This document shows positions 16,268 through 25,130 of a stretch of 64,000 bases of DNA, piece by piece; position 1 is the first letter of the stretch; each line of letters starts with the position of its first letter. The notes below the pieces were generated by a model. That model did no database searches. It was not told the origin of the DNA and was given only the letters and a program-made list of their open reading frames with translations. This DNA comes from Arsukibacterium sp. UBA3155 (GTDB taxonomy: Bacteria; Pseudomonadota; Gammaproteobacteria; Enterobacterales; Alteromonadaceae). The stretch covers positions 1 through 64,000 of the forward strand of contig DEYP01000012.1 in assembly GCA_002364615.1 (NCBI GenBank). The letters run 5' to 3'. A program made the position numbers and the translations under genes.

Positions 16268-17095
16268 CTACCGTGGAATTTTTACTGTAAAACAGCTACC
16301 GACACCCGGAGTACTGCTGACATTAATAACGCCCTGATGTTTTTCGACAATGCCACGCGAGAGTGACAAACCCAGTCCCGTTCCCTCACCTTTGGGTTTA
16401 GTGGTGTAAAAGGGTTCAAAAATTCGCCCGAGCTGAACGCTATCCATTCCTTCACCGTTATCACTGACTGCAAACCACACCCAGAAGTCGTCAAAACCCG
16501 TGGTTATGGTGATAGTACCATCTTGTTTAATCGCCTTGGCAGCATTTAGCAACAAATTTAGTAACACCTGATTCAGCTGTGAGGGAATACAGTTCACTTT
16601 TGGCAGTTCAGCGAAGTCCTTCACCACATCGGCTCGATACTTCAGCTCATTGCTAACCAAATTTAAGGTAGATAAAATTCCCTGATGCAGATCAGCCTCA
16701 ACAAAATCGGCTTGTTCTATATGAGAAAAGTCCTTTAAATCGTGGATAATACCGACTACACGGCTAAGCCCCTGCTCTGACTCTAGCACCAGCTTGGGTA
16801 AATCGTCACAGACATACTCAAAATCAAAGTGGGCCAATAAGTTGGCGCGAGTTTCATCATCTACCTGCTGACTTAGCCGCTTAACCAGATGAATTAAATT
16901 ACTGGAATATTCAGCCAACACTTTCATATTGGACGCAACGTAACCAATAGGATTGTTTATTTCATGAGCAACCCCGGCGGCAAGCTGGCCTAACGAGGCG
17001 AGTTTTTCAGACTGCAGCAATTGCTCTCTTAACATTTTGATTTCAGTCTGCAGCTTCGCAATCTGGACGCTTTCTGAACGATGTCCTTGGTTCAT
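16268..17095 (-). CDS. Cytoplasmic sensor histidine kinase
   Basis: A 275-residue kinase without a membrane segment or PAS domain. A short N-terminal coiled coil leads into the H-box VAHEINNP with His44; the ATP-binding domain has NQVLLNLLLNAAKAI (N box), DNGEGMD (G1) and GEGTGLGLSLSR (G2). The closest type is the ATOS/ZraS-like HisKA group that often works with a separate sensor. Its start overlaps the stop of the large GGDEF-EAL protein by 4 nt (ATGA), so they are cotranslated. It may phosphorylate the receiver domain at the end of that protein or the stand-alone receiver upstream. Confidence 0.9.
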   Translation of the reverse strand: MNQGHRSESVQIAKLQTEIKMLREQLLQSEKLASLGQLAAGVAHEINNPIGYVASNMKVLAEYSSNLIHLVKRLSQQVDDETRANLLAHFDFEYVCDDLPKLVLESEQGLSRVVGIIHDLKDFSHIEQADFVEADLHQGILSTLNLVSNELKYRADVVKDFAELPKVNCIPSQLNQVLLNLLLNAAKAIKQDGTITITTGFDDFWVWFAVSDNGEGMDSVQLGRIFEPFYTTKPKGEGTGLGLSLSRGIVEKHQGVINVSSTPGVGSCFTVKIPR

Positions 17096-20000
17096 TTATC
17101 CTCCACGTCACCAAAAAGCTTGTGATATTGGGTAAAAGCTTCTTTTATCTCATGTTTTATTTCATCATCGTGCCATGGCTTGGTCATAAATTTATAAATA
17201 GCACCTTTGTTTATAGCTTCAGTCACCGTTCTTAAATCAGTATATCCTGACAACACCATTCGGATGGTATTGGGGTACATGTCTTTTACCTGGCTAAGAA
17301 ACTCTGTGCCATTCATGCCGGGCATCCGTTGGTCCGAAACAATAACCTGTACTTTATTTAATGCTAAAATTTCAAACGCACGGCTGGCACTAGTGCAAGT
17401 TAAGATCTGATAACCTTCACGGCGCAGCACTCGCATCAGCGCATGTAAAATATTTTCTTCATCATCAACCAGTAAAATGGTTTTGGCATAATCCACCGGC
17501 ATGGGTCGAAACATCCGGTTTTTCTGATAATTTTGCAGATACTGTTCCAGCAGTTTTGGCGGCATTGGCTTACCAAAGTAAAAACCCTGATATTCATCGC
17601 AGAAACTCTTTCTGAGCAATACCGCCTGAGCTTCGTTTTCAACGCCCTCGGCGATAACTTTAATGTCCAGATGATGCGCCAAAGCAATAATAGCTTTGCT
17701 GATTGCTGCATCATATTTATCCGAGACAATATCTTTGATAAAACTTTGATCAATCTTTAACTTATCTATCGGTAAACGTTTTAAATAATTAAGGCTGGAA
17801 TAGCCGGTGCCAAAATCATCAATGGATATTTGTACGCCCAGTTGACGTAACTGCTGTAACTTTAAAATAACTTGCTCAGTATTTTCGAACAGTAGTGACT
17901 CGGTTAATTCGATTTCGAACCAGCGAGCTTCTAAGCCGTTTTGGCTAATTGTTTGCTGTAAATGCTCAACAAAATTACTCCGGCTAAACTGAATAGAGGA
18001 AATATTCACCGCCATCACTACGCTGGCAATACCTCGCTCTATCAGAGATTGATTATACTTACTGGCCGTAGCGACTACCCAATTGCTTAGGGCGACGATA
18101 TCACCGGTATTTTCTGCCAGCGGGATAAACTCTGCCGGGCTGATAAAACCCAATTCAGGGTGTGGCCAGCGCAGCAGCGCCTCCACTCCTACGATATTGC
18201 CGTTGACCGCATCAACTTGTGGCTGGTAATACAATTCAAACTCATTGTTCACAATCGCTTTTTTTAATTGAGCCCGCAAATTCAACTGTTTTTCAGATGT
18301 ATTTTCCAGTTCATGGCTATACCACTGAAAGTTATTACGGCCCAGCTTTTTTGCCCGGTACATCGCCAGATCGGCTTGTTGTACTAAGTGCTCGGGTTCC
18401 GTTTTCTCTGTGTCAGAAACGCTGATGCCAATACTGGCTGACAAATGTATTTCGTGATGATTCAAATGCAATGGTGTGGCGATAATATCCAGGATCCGTT
18501 CCGCAACCGACACCACATCTTTTGAGTCTGTCAGTAATAGCACAAATTCGTCTCCACCAAATCTGGCCAGGGTATCTACCAGGCGAATACAGGATTTGAT
18601 GCGCTGGCTTATTTGTTTCAGCACTTCATCCCCTATTCCACGCCCCATGGTGTTGTTAATTAGCTTAAAACCGTCCAAATTGATAAATAAAACTGCCAGC
18701 GACTGTTGCCGGCGTAACTGCATGTGGCAGCTATGAATTAATATATCTTCAAACAAGGCTCTGTTTGGCAGACGGGTAAGCAGATCATGAGAGGCATTGT
18801 AAGCGAGCTCTTGTTCATATTGTTTCTGAGCGCTAACATCGGTTTGTACGCCAATATAATGAGTGACCTCATTATCTTCATTTGGCACAGGTGCTAGAAA
18901 AAGCTGGTTCCAGAATAAACTGCCATCTTTTCGATAATTTTTCAGCACGACGTTGCATTCTTTCTTGCTTGCTATCGCTTGGCGGATGGTATTCGTTGCA
19001 ACCGGATCTTGTTCTGCTCCCTGTAAGATACGACAATTGCTGCCAATGATTTCTCTGGCTTGGTAACCGGTAAGCTTTTCAAAAGCAGCATTAACATATA
19101 CTACGGGTTGCTCAGACTCCAAAAGGTCCGCAATAACAATACCACTGGAGGTGGCGTCAACAGCCCGTTTATACAGACGTAACTGTTGTTCTGCCTTAAC
19201 GATGTCATCGACATTCCGGGCAATGGCATATACTAAACCTAAGCGGGGAACATAATTAGCCACCCACATTAGATGAACAACGCGGCCGTCTTTATGCAGA
19301 TATCGATTTTTAACGTTTTCAGCAAATGAATCGGTATTTATTATCTGCTGGAATTTTTTATCTGAAAATGCTTTGTCATCGACATGAACAAAGTCGAGAA
19401 ATGTCTTTCCAAGTAACTCATTCTGTTGGTATCCCAGGATTTTTTGACACGCAGCACTTACCTCAACAAACTGTCCTTTCCTGTTAACAACACAAATCAT
19501 GTCAGCGGAGTTAGTCATAATTTGTTGCTGTTGCAACTGTAACTGCTGAAGTTCAGCAACGTTATGCTGTAACTTGTCGTTACTTGCCATCAGGTGCAGG
19601 CGGTGGCGCAGGCTTTGCTGATAAAACTTTTGGCTCAGCATAACTAACAAGGTGGTTAACCAACCAGCAAATATGATGACTTCCGTAGCGACCAGATAGC
19701 TGGTAGTGCCACTGTTATAACTGGTATGTACCTTTAAGTGCCAATGTAAATTTTCAGGTAAACTAATCTGATAACTTTTAACAAGACGAGTGCCAGAAGA
19801 AGAATTTACCGAATCATATATTGGTGTTTGTTGTGCCGGCTGAAATAATTGTACAAGATAACCTGTCGGTACTAACAGTGATATTGCGGTGTCCATTGCT
19901 CTGAAAAAATCGACCGCAGCAACTAAACGTTTAACGCCTAGTCGATTGTTAAGCGGCAATGAAATCACGAAAAATGCATGATTTAGATCAGTATCGTAAT

Positions 20001-21048
20001 GTAAGGTCAGTTCTGGCTTATTGTGACTCGTAGGCGGAATACCAGATATCACACTTTGTTGCAGCAAATACTGATTAAACCAACTTAGCTCAGCTGGATA
20101 TTGGGCTTTTTCATGCAGTATTTTCCCGTCAGAATTCTGCAACGCCAGGTAATCAATATATGAGAAGTCTCGCAGATAACTTTTAAATTCAGTTTCATAG
20201 TATGCTGGCGATAAATCTACTTCAGCTGCAGAAATTCTCTCCGCCATACGATTCATTAAATCGCCTTGCTCATCAACAATCTGATCTACAGTGTGCTGCA
20301 TACGCTGTGCAATTTCAGCTGCTGTTTTGGCGATTGCCGATGGCAATTGATAGGCATAGTTAAACCACAGTGAAATTGAAGATAAGGCAATAAAACTGAC
20401 GAGTAACCACCCCCCTCTAGACAAATATTGTGGTGCATAACAACTTCTAACATAAGGTAAGCACAAACTGGCACTTGCCAAAAGCGCAAGAAAAATTGCC
20501 ATATGAATTGACGTAGCGAAGCTCGTACTTGAACTAAACCAGTAAAAGCCAGTTGCCTGGGTCATAACAACCGATAAACAGATTACAATAACGACCAGAT
20601 TTGTTAGCAGTTTTATTGCTGAAAACACTGTAAAGCTAATAGCGGTTTTCTTTTTATACCGGCCAAGCCATGGCAAGCATAATAATACCAATGCACTACT
20701 CTGCCAAAGTGGCATCCTCATTTGTCTACTTAGTAAACTGAAGTGGTCAACAGAGGCAGCCGATGGCGCCTGCCAAAGAATGCTGGCAGTCACAAGCACA
20801 GCTACAATTACTATACCGAAATAGATTAAAACACGTTTTTTAAATGTATCCCCGATCAATAGTACGCAGACGGCGAAAAGACCCAAAGCACTATCTGGCA
20901 GCATAACGAAACGGTAGTTTGCAATTTCTTCCGTAACCACAGCGGCAGTAAGAACCAGAATGCTGGCAAACAGCACTATAATAATATTGCTGTAAAATAA
21001 ACTACGATAAATTGTGTGGCTCAGCTTCGATTGTCGTATAGTCATCAC
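17092..21048 (-). CDS. Membrane sensor with PAS, GGDEF, EAL and C-terminal receiver domains
   Basis: A 1318-residue c-di-GMP signalling protein. Order: several N-terminal membrane segments (to about 225), a periplasmic sensory region (about 230-455), a membrane helix (about 460-475), a coiled coil, two PAS domains (about 505-745), GGDEF with the intact motif RFGGDEF (831-835), EAL with intact EALLRW (956-958) and DDFGTGYSS, then a receiver with DDE and phospho-acceptor Asp1239 (SDQRMPG). Both synthase and phosphodiesterase motifs are intact, so net activity cannot be told. A receiver at the C-terminus, behind EAL, is less common. It sits in the middle of a five-gene operon with 4-nt overlaps. 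Confidence 0.93.
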   Translation of the reverse strand: MMTIRQSKLSHTIYRSLFYSNIIIVLFASILVLTAAVVTEEIANYRFVMLPDSALGLFAVCVLLIGDTFKKRVLIYFGIVIVAVLVTASILWQAPSAASVDHFSLLSRQMRMPLWQSSALVLLCLPWLGRYKKKTAISFTVFSAIKLLTNLVVIVICLSVVMTQATGFYWFSSSTSFATSIHMAIFLALLASASLCLPYVRSCYAPQYLSRGGWLLVSFIALSSISLWFNYAYQLPSAIAKTAAEIAQRMQHTVDQIVDEQGDLMNRMAERISAAEVDLSPAYYETEFKSYLRDFSYIDYLALQNSDGKILHEKAQYPAELSWFNQYLLQQSVISGIPPTSHNKPELTLHYDTDLNHAFFVISLPLNNRLGVKRLVAAVDFFRAMDTAISLLVPTGYLVQLFQPAQQTPIYDSVNSSSGTRLVKSYQISLPENLHWHLKVHTSYNSGTTSYLVATEVIIFAGWLTTLLVMLSQKFYQQSLRHRLHLMASNDKLQHNVAELQQLQLQQQQIMTNSADMICVVNRKGQFVEVSAACQKILGYQQNELLGKTFLDFVHVDDKAFSDKKFQQIINTDSFAENVKNRYLHKDGRVVHLMWVANYVPRLGLVYAIARNVDDIVKAEQQLRLYKRAVDATSSGIVIADLLESEQPVVYVNAAFEKLTGYQAREIIGSNCRILQGAEQDPVATNTIRQAIASKKECNVVLKNYRKDGSLFWNQLFLAPVPNEDNEVTHYIGVQTDVSAQKQYEQELAYNASHDLLTRLPNRALFEDILIHSCHMQLRRQQSLAVLFINLDGFKLINNTMGRGIGDEVLKQISQRIKSCIRLVDTLARFGGDEFVLLLTDSKDVVSVAERILDIIATPLHLNHHEIHLSASIGISVSDTEKTEPEHLVQQADLAMYRAKKLGRNNFQWYSHELENTSEKQLNLRAQLKKAIVNNEFELYYQPQVDAVNGNIVGVEALLRWPHPELGFISPAEFIPLAENTGDIVALSNWVVATASKYNQSLIERGIASVVMAVNISSIQFSRSNFVEHLQQTISQNGLEARWFEIELTESLLFENTEQVILKLQQLRQLGVQISIDDFGTGYSSLNYLKRLPIDKLKIDQSFIKDIVSDKYDAAISKAIIALAHHLDIKVIAEGVENEAQAVLLRKSFCDEYQGFYFGKPMPPKLLEQYLQNYQKNRMFRPMPVDYAKTILLVDDEENILHALMRVLRREGYQILTCTSASRAFEILALNKVQVIVSDQRMPGMNGTEFLSQVKDMYPNTIRMVLSGYTDLRTVTEAINKGAIYKFMTKPWHDDEIKHEIKEAFTQYHKLFGDVEDK

Positions 21049-21416
21049 GGTCTCGACTGCTCCTTTGCAAATTGCTCAATACAACTGATTAAACTGGATT
21101 TGCTGCACGGTTTATTTACTACCGCATCCAATATCAACTCTGCAGATTTTTGCTGCAACGCAAACTCAACATCACCACTGACTAACACCCGTTTTATGGC
21201 GGGATAGCGCTGCTGTAATTGCAGTAATAGCTCGCTACCGCTAACACCAGGCATTTGCTGATCGATAAAAGCGATATGAAAATCTGTAAGGTCAGGCAGT
21301 GTCATCAGATGCTCAGGCCACTGCAGAACATGACAATGATAAGGGGTTTTATGCAGCATGCGCTGATATGCACTCAGCACGAAAGGATCATCATCAACAA
21401 ACAACAGCTTAAACAT
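21045..21416 (-). CDS. Stand-alone receiver domain protein
   Basis: A 123-residue single-domain response regulator from the ATG at 21416. It has the acidic pocket DDD (about 8-10), phospho-acceptor Asp52 in FIDQQMPG, a switch Ser in VSGD and Lys in NKPCS. With no output domain it likely relays phosphate, like CheY or Spo0F. It overlaps the HPt gene upstream and the large sensor gene downstream, so it is translationally coupled in the operon. Confidence 0.88.
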   Translation of the reverse strand: MFKLLFVDDDPFVLSAYQRMLHKTPYHCHVLQWPEHLMTLPDLTDFHIAFIDQQMPGVSGSELLLQLQQRYPAIKRVLVSGDVEFALQQKSAELILDAVVNKPCSKSSLISCIEQFAKEQSRP

Positions 21417-21789
21417 CGTCGTACCCACATTGCTGCAAGCTGTTTTGCAACTGTGATAATAATGCCGGCCAGGCCAATGTTAAATCGTGCTCACAGGCCT
21501 TAAGGGAGAGGTGATTATTCTGCCGGGCGGCCTGCTCTGTCCTCTGACACAGCGTCATTAGCTGGCCTGCGCCAATTAACCCACTCATTGTTTTTAAACT
21601 ATGGCTCAATCTAGCTATTTCTACAGAATCTAGAACGCTAAGAGCATGCTGCAGTTGTCCAATGTAAAGGTGTGCTTCATTACGAAAACCGACTAATACC
21701 GGACATACCGTTTCGACACTGTCGTCGCCATACATCTCGCTCAGTATGCTTAAATCAAGTACAGCCTTTGCTACCAGATTAGTCATCAT
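21409..21789 (-). CDS. HPt phosphotransfer protein
   Basis: A 126-residue helical protein carrying the HPt signature HSLKTMSGLIGA with the phospho-accepting His63. Such proteins shuttle phosphate between receivers. It overlaps the upstream response-regulator gene by 11 nt and the downstream receiver gene by 8 nt. Its neighbours suggest it connects the 322-residue regulator, the stand-alone receiver and the receiver of the large sensor, with the kinase downstream as a possible source. Confidence 0.88.
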   Translation of the reverse strand: MMTNLVAKAVLDLSILSEMYGDDSVETVCPVLVGFRNEAHLYIGQLQHALSVLDSVEIARLSHSLKTMSGLIGAGQLMTLCQRTEQAARQNNHLSLKACEHDLTLAWPALLSQLQNSLQQCGYDDV

Positions 21790-22747
21790 CTACCTCGACC
21801 TCATTCTCCGTAATTTGAATAATGGGCCGGTTGCAGGTTTGCATCCACCAGTATGACAAACGTTTTAGCAATACCAGTACCTGACTATGATGTTTGATAT
21901 TGATATTGTTTAATTCGAGGATATGAGGTTTTAACTTTTCCAACCGCTGATTAAACAGCAGCCAGAAATCACGCCGCTGCTCTTTATTTTTGATATTTTT
22001 CGCAATATGAAATAAATAATCAGCCGCCTCACAAGCTCGTTTGCGCTCACTTTCTATAGCTACCGCTTTACAATTATCAACAAAGACGTTGTGAAAGCAG
22101 CTAACATTAAAGGCGAAGTTGCGCAGCCGCCTATCGAGCTGAAAATAACCAGTTGTGGCACCTTCAGGCCATACTAAAAAATCTTTTTTGTCTGCGGTTT
22201 TGCTACCTGCATCACTTTGCTCAGCATCTTCGCTTTTACTTTGCGGTAACTCACGAACAATCGCCACACTAAAGCCCCGATCTGCAGGCGGCTCAGTGGT
22301 GACAGCACCCGCATCAGCCATCAGCTGCTTATAATGAGCAACAGGCTTTACCGTTTTGTGATGTTGTAAATGGTGTTGAATTTTTTTGGTTAGCTGCGCC
22401 GACGTTATCGGTTTGGCCAGGAAGTCGTTAATATCAAATTTGATACTTTGCTCGATAACATCACGGTAGGCATTACCAGAAAACATAATAATAGGAATAT
22501 CGTATGCGGTATTGCTAAACATGCCAGCACGTACCCGCTGCACCAGATCTAAGCCTGAAGGGGCTCGCATTTCAATATCGGTGATCAGTAAATCTATCGA
22601 CTCGTTTTCCAGAAACTCCGCCGCCGTTTTACCATCCAGCGCTTTAAATGCCCTGCACGAAGTAACTTTGTTGGCTACGCCATACAGGAAGTCACACATT
22701 AGTATGACATCATCAACCACCAATATATGAATATTTTTTGTTAACAT
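21779..22747 (-). CDS. Response regulator with an unrecognised C-terminal helical domain
   Basis: A 322-residue protein, first gene of the signalling operon. Residues 1-130 form a receiver with VDDV (about 11-14), phospho-acceptor Asp57 (ITDIEM), Ser in MFSGN and Lys in AKPIT. Residues 130-200 are a low-complexity linker, and 200-322 a helical domain rich in Lys/Arg that I cannot assign; no HTH, GGDEF, EAL or phosphatase motif is present. It may be a protein-protein interaction output or a scaffold. The 174-bp gap upstream probably holds the operon promoter. Confidence 0.82.
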   Translation of the reverse strand: MLTKNIHILVVDDVILMCDFLYGVANKVTSCRAFKALDGKTAAEFLENESIDLLITDIEMRAPSGLDLVQRVRAGMFSNTAYDIPIIMFSGNAYRDVIEQSIKFDINDFLAKPITSAQLTKKIQHHLQHHKTVKPVAHYKQLMADAGAVTTEPPADRGFSVAIVRELPQSKSEDAEQSDAGSKTADKKDFLVWPEGATTGYFQLDRRLRNFAFNVSCFHNVFVDNCKAVAIESERKRACEAADYLFHIAKNIKNKEQRRDFWLLFNQRLEKLKPHILELNNINIKHHSQVLVLLKRLSYWWMQTCNRPIIQITENEVEVDDD

Positions 22748-22921
22748 AGTGAACTAAAACACCTGTGGTCTGATTAGATCTGAAGAGTTCTGAATAAATA
22801 AACGGGACTTCTACTGCGCATAAACCCTTGTAAGTATAGACCCGCTAATACCTATTTGATTACCAAATCAAAAAATTTATCCTGCGCCCGCCACAGCTAT
22901 CGATATAAGCTAAATGAGTCA

Positions 22922-23593
22922 TTAAAAATCGGCGGGAGCATCCACTATAATTTGCTGTGCGCTAAGGGGGTGACTAAAACGAATATGGCAGGCATGCAAT
23001 AGCAAGCGTTCGGCGGCAGTAATTGCCTCAGGGGTACCGTATAAGGTATCACCTAATATCGGGTGGCCTATGGCCAGCAGGTGCAATCGTAACTGGTGCG
23101 AACGACCGGTAACCGGAGTTAACAACAGCCGGCTTTGTGCTGCACCGCTATCGCGGTTCAATACCCGATATTGGGTTAAGGAGGCTTTACCGGTAGTCCG
23201 GCAGATTTTATACAAAGGTCGGTTCGCCTGATCGGCGGTAATCGGCAGGTTAATTTCGCCACTTTTAGCTGACACCACTCCAGCTACTATGGCCTGATAC
23301 TGTTTAGTTATGGTACGAGCCTGAAACTGCTTACTTAGTTCAGACAACGCTCTTTTGGTTAACGGCAATAACACAATGCCTGAGGTGTCATAATCCAGCC
23401 GGTGTACTACCGTCGCTGATGGCCATTCACATTGCACCCGGTTAATTAAGCAATCTTTGTTTGCCGGGTGCCGACCTGGCACCGTTAGCAATTTAGCAGG
23501 TTTACTAACAACAAGCAGTTGCTCATCCTGATATAACACCGTAAAAGGTTGATCAGTTGCTGGCAATACGGCTAAGTGGGATAAATCAATCAT
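22922..23593 (-). CDS. RluA-family pseudouridine synthase (copy 1)
   Basis: A 223-residue RNA-modifying enzyme converting uridine to pseudouridine. The catalytic motif reads VVHRLDYDTSGIVL with the Asp in the HRLD motif, followed by the family segment [26 protein letters not shown]. There is no S4 domain, so it resembles the RluA/TruC-like subgroup; the target (rRNA or tRNA) is undetermined. It is divergent from a second member of the same family 131 bp away. Confidence 0.88.
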   Translation of the reverse strand: MIDLSHLAVLPATDQPFTVLYQDEQLLVVSKPAKLLTVPGRHPANKDCLINRVQCEWPSATVVHRLDYDTSGIVLLPLTKRALSELSKQFQARTITKQYQAIVAGVVSAKSGEINLPITADQANRPLYKICRTTGKASLTQYRVLNRDSGAAQSRLLLTPVTGRSHQLRLHLLAIGHPILGDTLYGTPEAITAAERLLLHACHIRFSHPLSAQQIIVDAPADF

Positions 23594-23724
23594 TATAAGG
23601 TCGGGCTCACTGCCTGTGTTTTGCTATTAAATAATTCGATTAATGACCATTATGCCTGATCTGCGGTTTGTCTGCAGCGCAAAATCCGCTATGCTGCAGG
23701 CCGTGTTTTTCGTAATAGTAAGTT

Positions 23725-24432
23725 ATGGCAGACAATTTCCGTTATCAACCGCCGCAAACTCCATGGCTTGATATTTTATATCAGGATAAAGACCTTATCG
23801 TGTTAAATAAGCCAAGCGGCTTATTAACGAACCCGGGGCGCGGACCTGAGTTAGCCGATTGTTTATTCAGTCGGGTGAAAGCGCAGTTTGAACTTGCCCA
23901 GTTGGTTCACCGGCTGGACCTGAGCACCTCTGGCGTAGTGGTTATGGCGCTGCGCCGTAAAGCCGAGCGCGAACTTAAACGTCAGTTTGCCGAGCGGTTA
24001 GTTAAAAAACGTTACTTCGCTGTGGTCGCTGGTCAACTGACTCCTCCCTCTGGCAGTATAGACTTAGCGCTGACGGTGGACGAGCTGCAGCCACCGCGGC
24101 AAAAAGTCTGTTACCAAAGTGGTAAAGCGGCGTTGACGCATTATAAAGTCACACAACAATTTGCGCATGCTGCGCTGGTACAATTAAGCCCGGTAACCGG
24201 CCGTTCTCATCAGTTACGGGTGCATATGCTAGCACTGGGGCATCCGATCCTCGGCGATGCGTTTTACGCTCCTGCCAAGGTTTTAGCTGCCGCGCCACGT
24301 TTGCTGTTACATGCCGCCAGCTTACAACTGCAACACCCCTACTCTGGCCAACCGCTTGAATTTACAGCTGACACAGACTTTGTGTGCGCCAATGGCACGT
24401 TAAACTGGCCCAGCGAAGACATCCTAACCTAA
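23725..24432 (+). CDS. RluA-family pseudouridine synthase (copy 2)
   Basis: A 235-residue pseudouridine synthase with the same layout as its divergent neighbour: [14 protein letters not shown] (catalytic Asp in HRLD), [10 protein letters not shown] and [25 protein letters not shown]. The two share the opening (LYQD...L.V..KPS/A.LLT.PGR) and look like paralogs arranged head to head. The RNA target cannot be told from sequence. Confidence 0.88.
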   Translation: MADNFRYQPPQTPWLDILYQDKDLIVLNKPSGLLTNPGRGPELADCLFSRVKAQFELAQLVHRLDLSTSGVVVMALRRKAERELKRQFAERLVKKRYFAVVAGQLTPPSGSIDLALTVDELQPPRQKVCYQSGKAALTHYKVTQQFAHAALVQLSPVTGRSHQLRVHMLALGHPILGDAFYAPAKVLAAAPRLLLHAASLQLQHPYSGQPLEFTADTDFVCANGTLNWPSEDILT

Positions 24433-24532
24433 AAGTATTGGTAAATTTAACCTGTCTGGCTATAGTGATTCTACCTGTCCCGGCACGTCCGTACGGAAAG
24501 GCACATTAATAACAATAAAACAGGAATTTACT

Positions 24533-24934
24533 ATGAGTATGCTCAATGAGTTTAAAAGCTTTGCTATGCGCGGCAATGTGGTTGATATGGCGGTGGGGAT
24601 AATTATTGGTGCTGCTTTTGGCAAAATTGTCTCGTCATTTGTTAATGACGTTATTATGCCACCCATTGGCGTACTGCTAGGTGGGGTTAACTTTCGCGAT
24701 TTAGCGATGGTGATTCAACAAGCAACAGAAACGCAAGCCGAAGTACTGATTAAATATGGCATGTTTATCCAAAGCATTATTGATTTTATCATTATAGCTT
24801 TGGCGGTATTTGTCGGAGTAAGAGCAATGAATTCGATGAAGGCAAAAGAAGAAGCCAAGCCGGTGGAAGTGGCCAAAATACCGGAAGACGTTAAATTACT
24901 GGTAGAAATCCGGGATTTATTGAAAAAGCCCTAG
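24533..24934 (+). CDS. mscL: Large-conductance mechanosensitive channel MscL
   Basis: A 133-residue inner-membrane channel that opens under membrane tension to release solutes during osmotic downshock. The N-terminal amphipathic helix and first membrane helix ([24 protein letters not shown]) match E. coli MscL, followed by the periplasmic loop, the second helix (about 75-98) and a C-terminal cytoplasmic helix ending in IRDLLKK. Full length. An upstream AGGAA supports the start, and a strong terminator follows. Confidence 0.97.
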   Translation: MSMLNEFKSFAMRGNVVDMAVGIIIGAAFGKIVSSFVNDVIMPPIGVLLGGVNFRDLAMVIQQATETQAEVLIKYGMFIQSIIDFIIIALAVFVGVRAMNSMKAKEEAKPVEVAKIPEDVKLLVEIRDLLKKP

Positions 24935-24960
24935 CGGTTTTTTAACCAGGTATGTGACAC

Positions 24961-24990
24961 AAAAAAACGTCTCTTATTGAGACGTTTTTT
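24961..24990 (+). terminator. Terminator after mscL
   Basis: Stem aaaacgtctc/gagacgtttt (24964-24973 with 24979-24988) with a T-run; the A-run on the other side may let it also serve the convergent S9 peptidase gene. Confidence 0.93.
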
Positions 24991-25049
24991 ATTTCTCTAA
25001 GCACTGGGATTTCGGCAGCAATACCCGATTGTGCTCGTCGCAGCAACTC

Positions 25050-25071
25050 GCCCTGCTGCCTGCGGCAGGGC
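25050..25071. other. GC-rich hairpin between convergent genes
   Basis: gccctgc (25050-25056) pairs with gcagggc (25065-25071). It has no T-run, and may be a REP-like element or a second transcription stop between mscL and the peptidase. Confidence 0.4.
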
Positions 25072-25130
25072 TCAGACACTCTGCGCCGACAAAATCCGGT
25101 TTCCTGCCTCATCACCGGTTTATCTACGAC

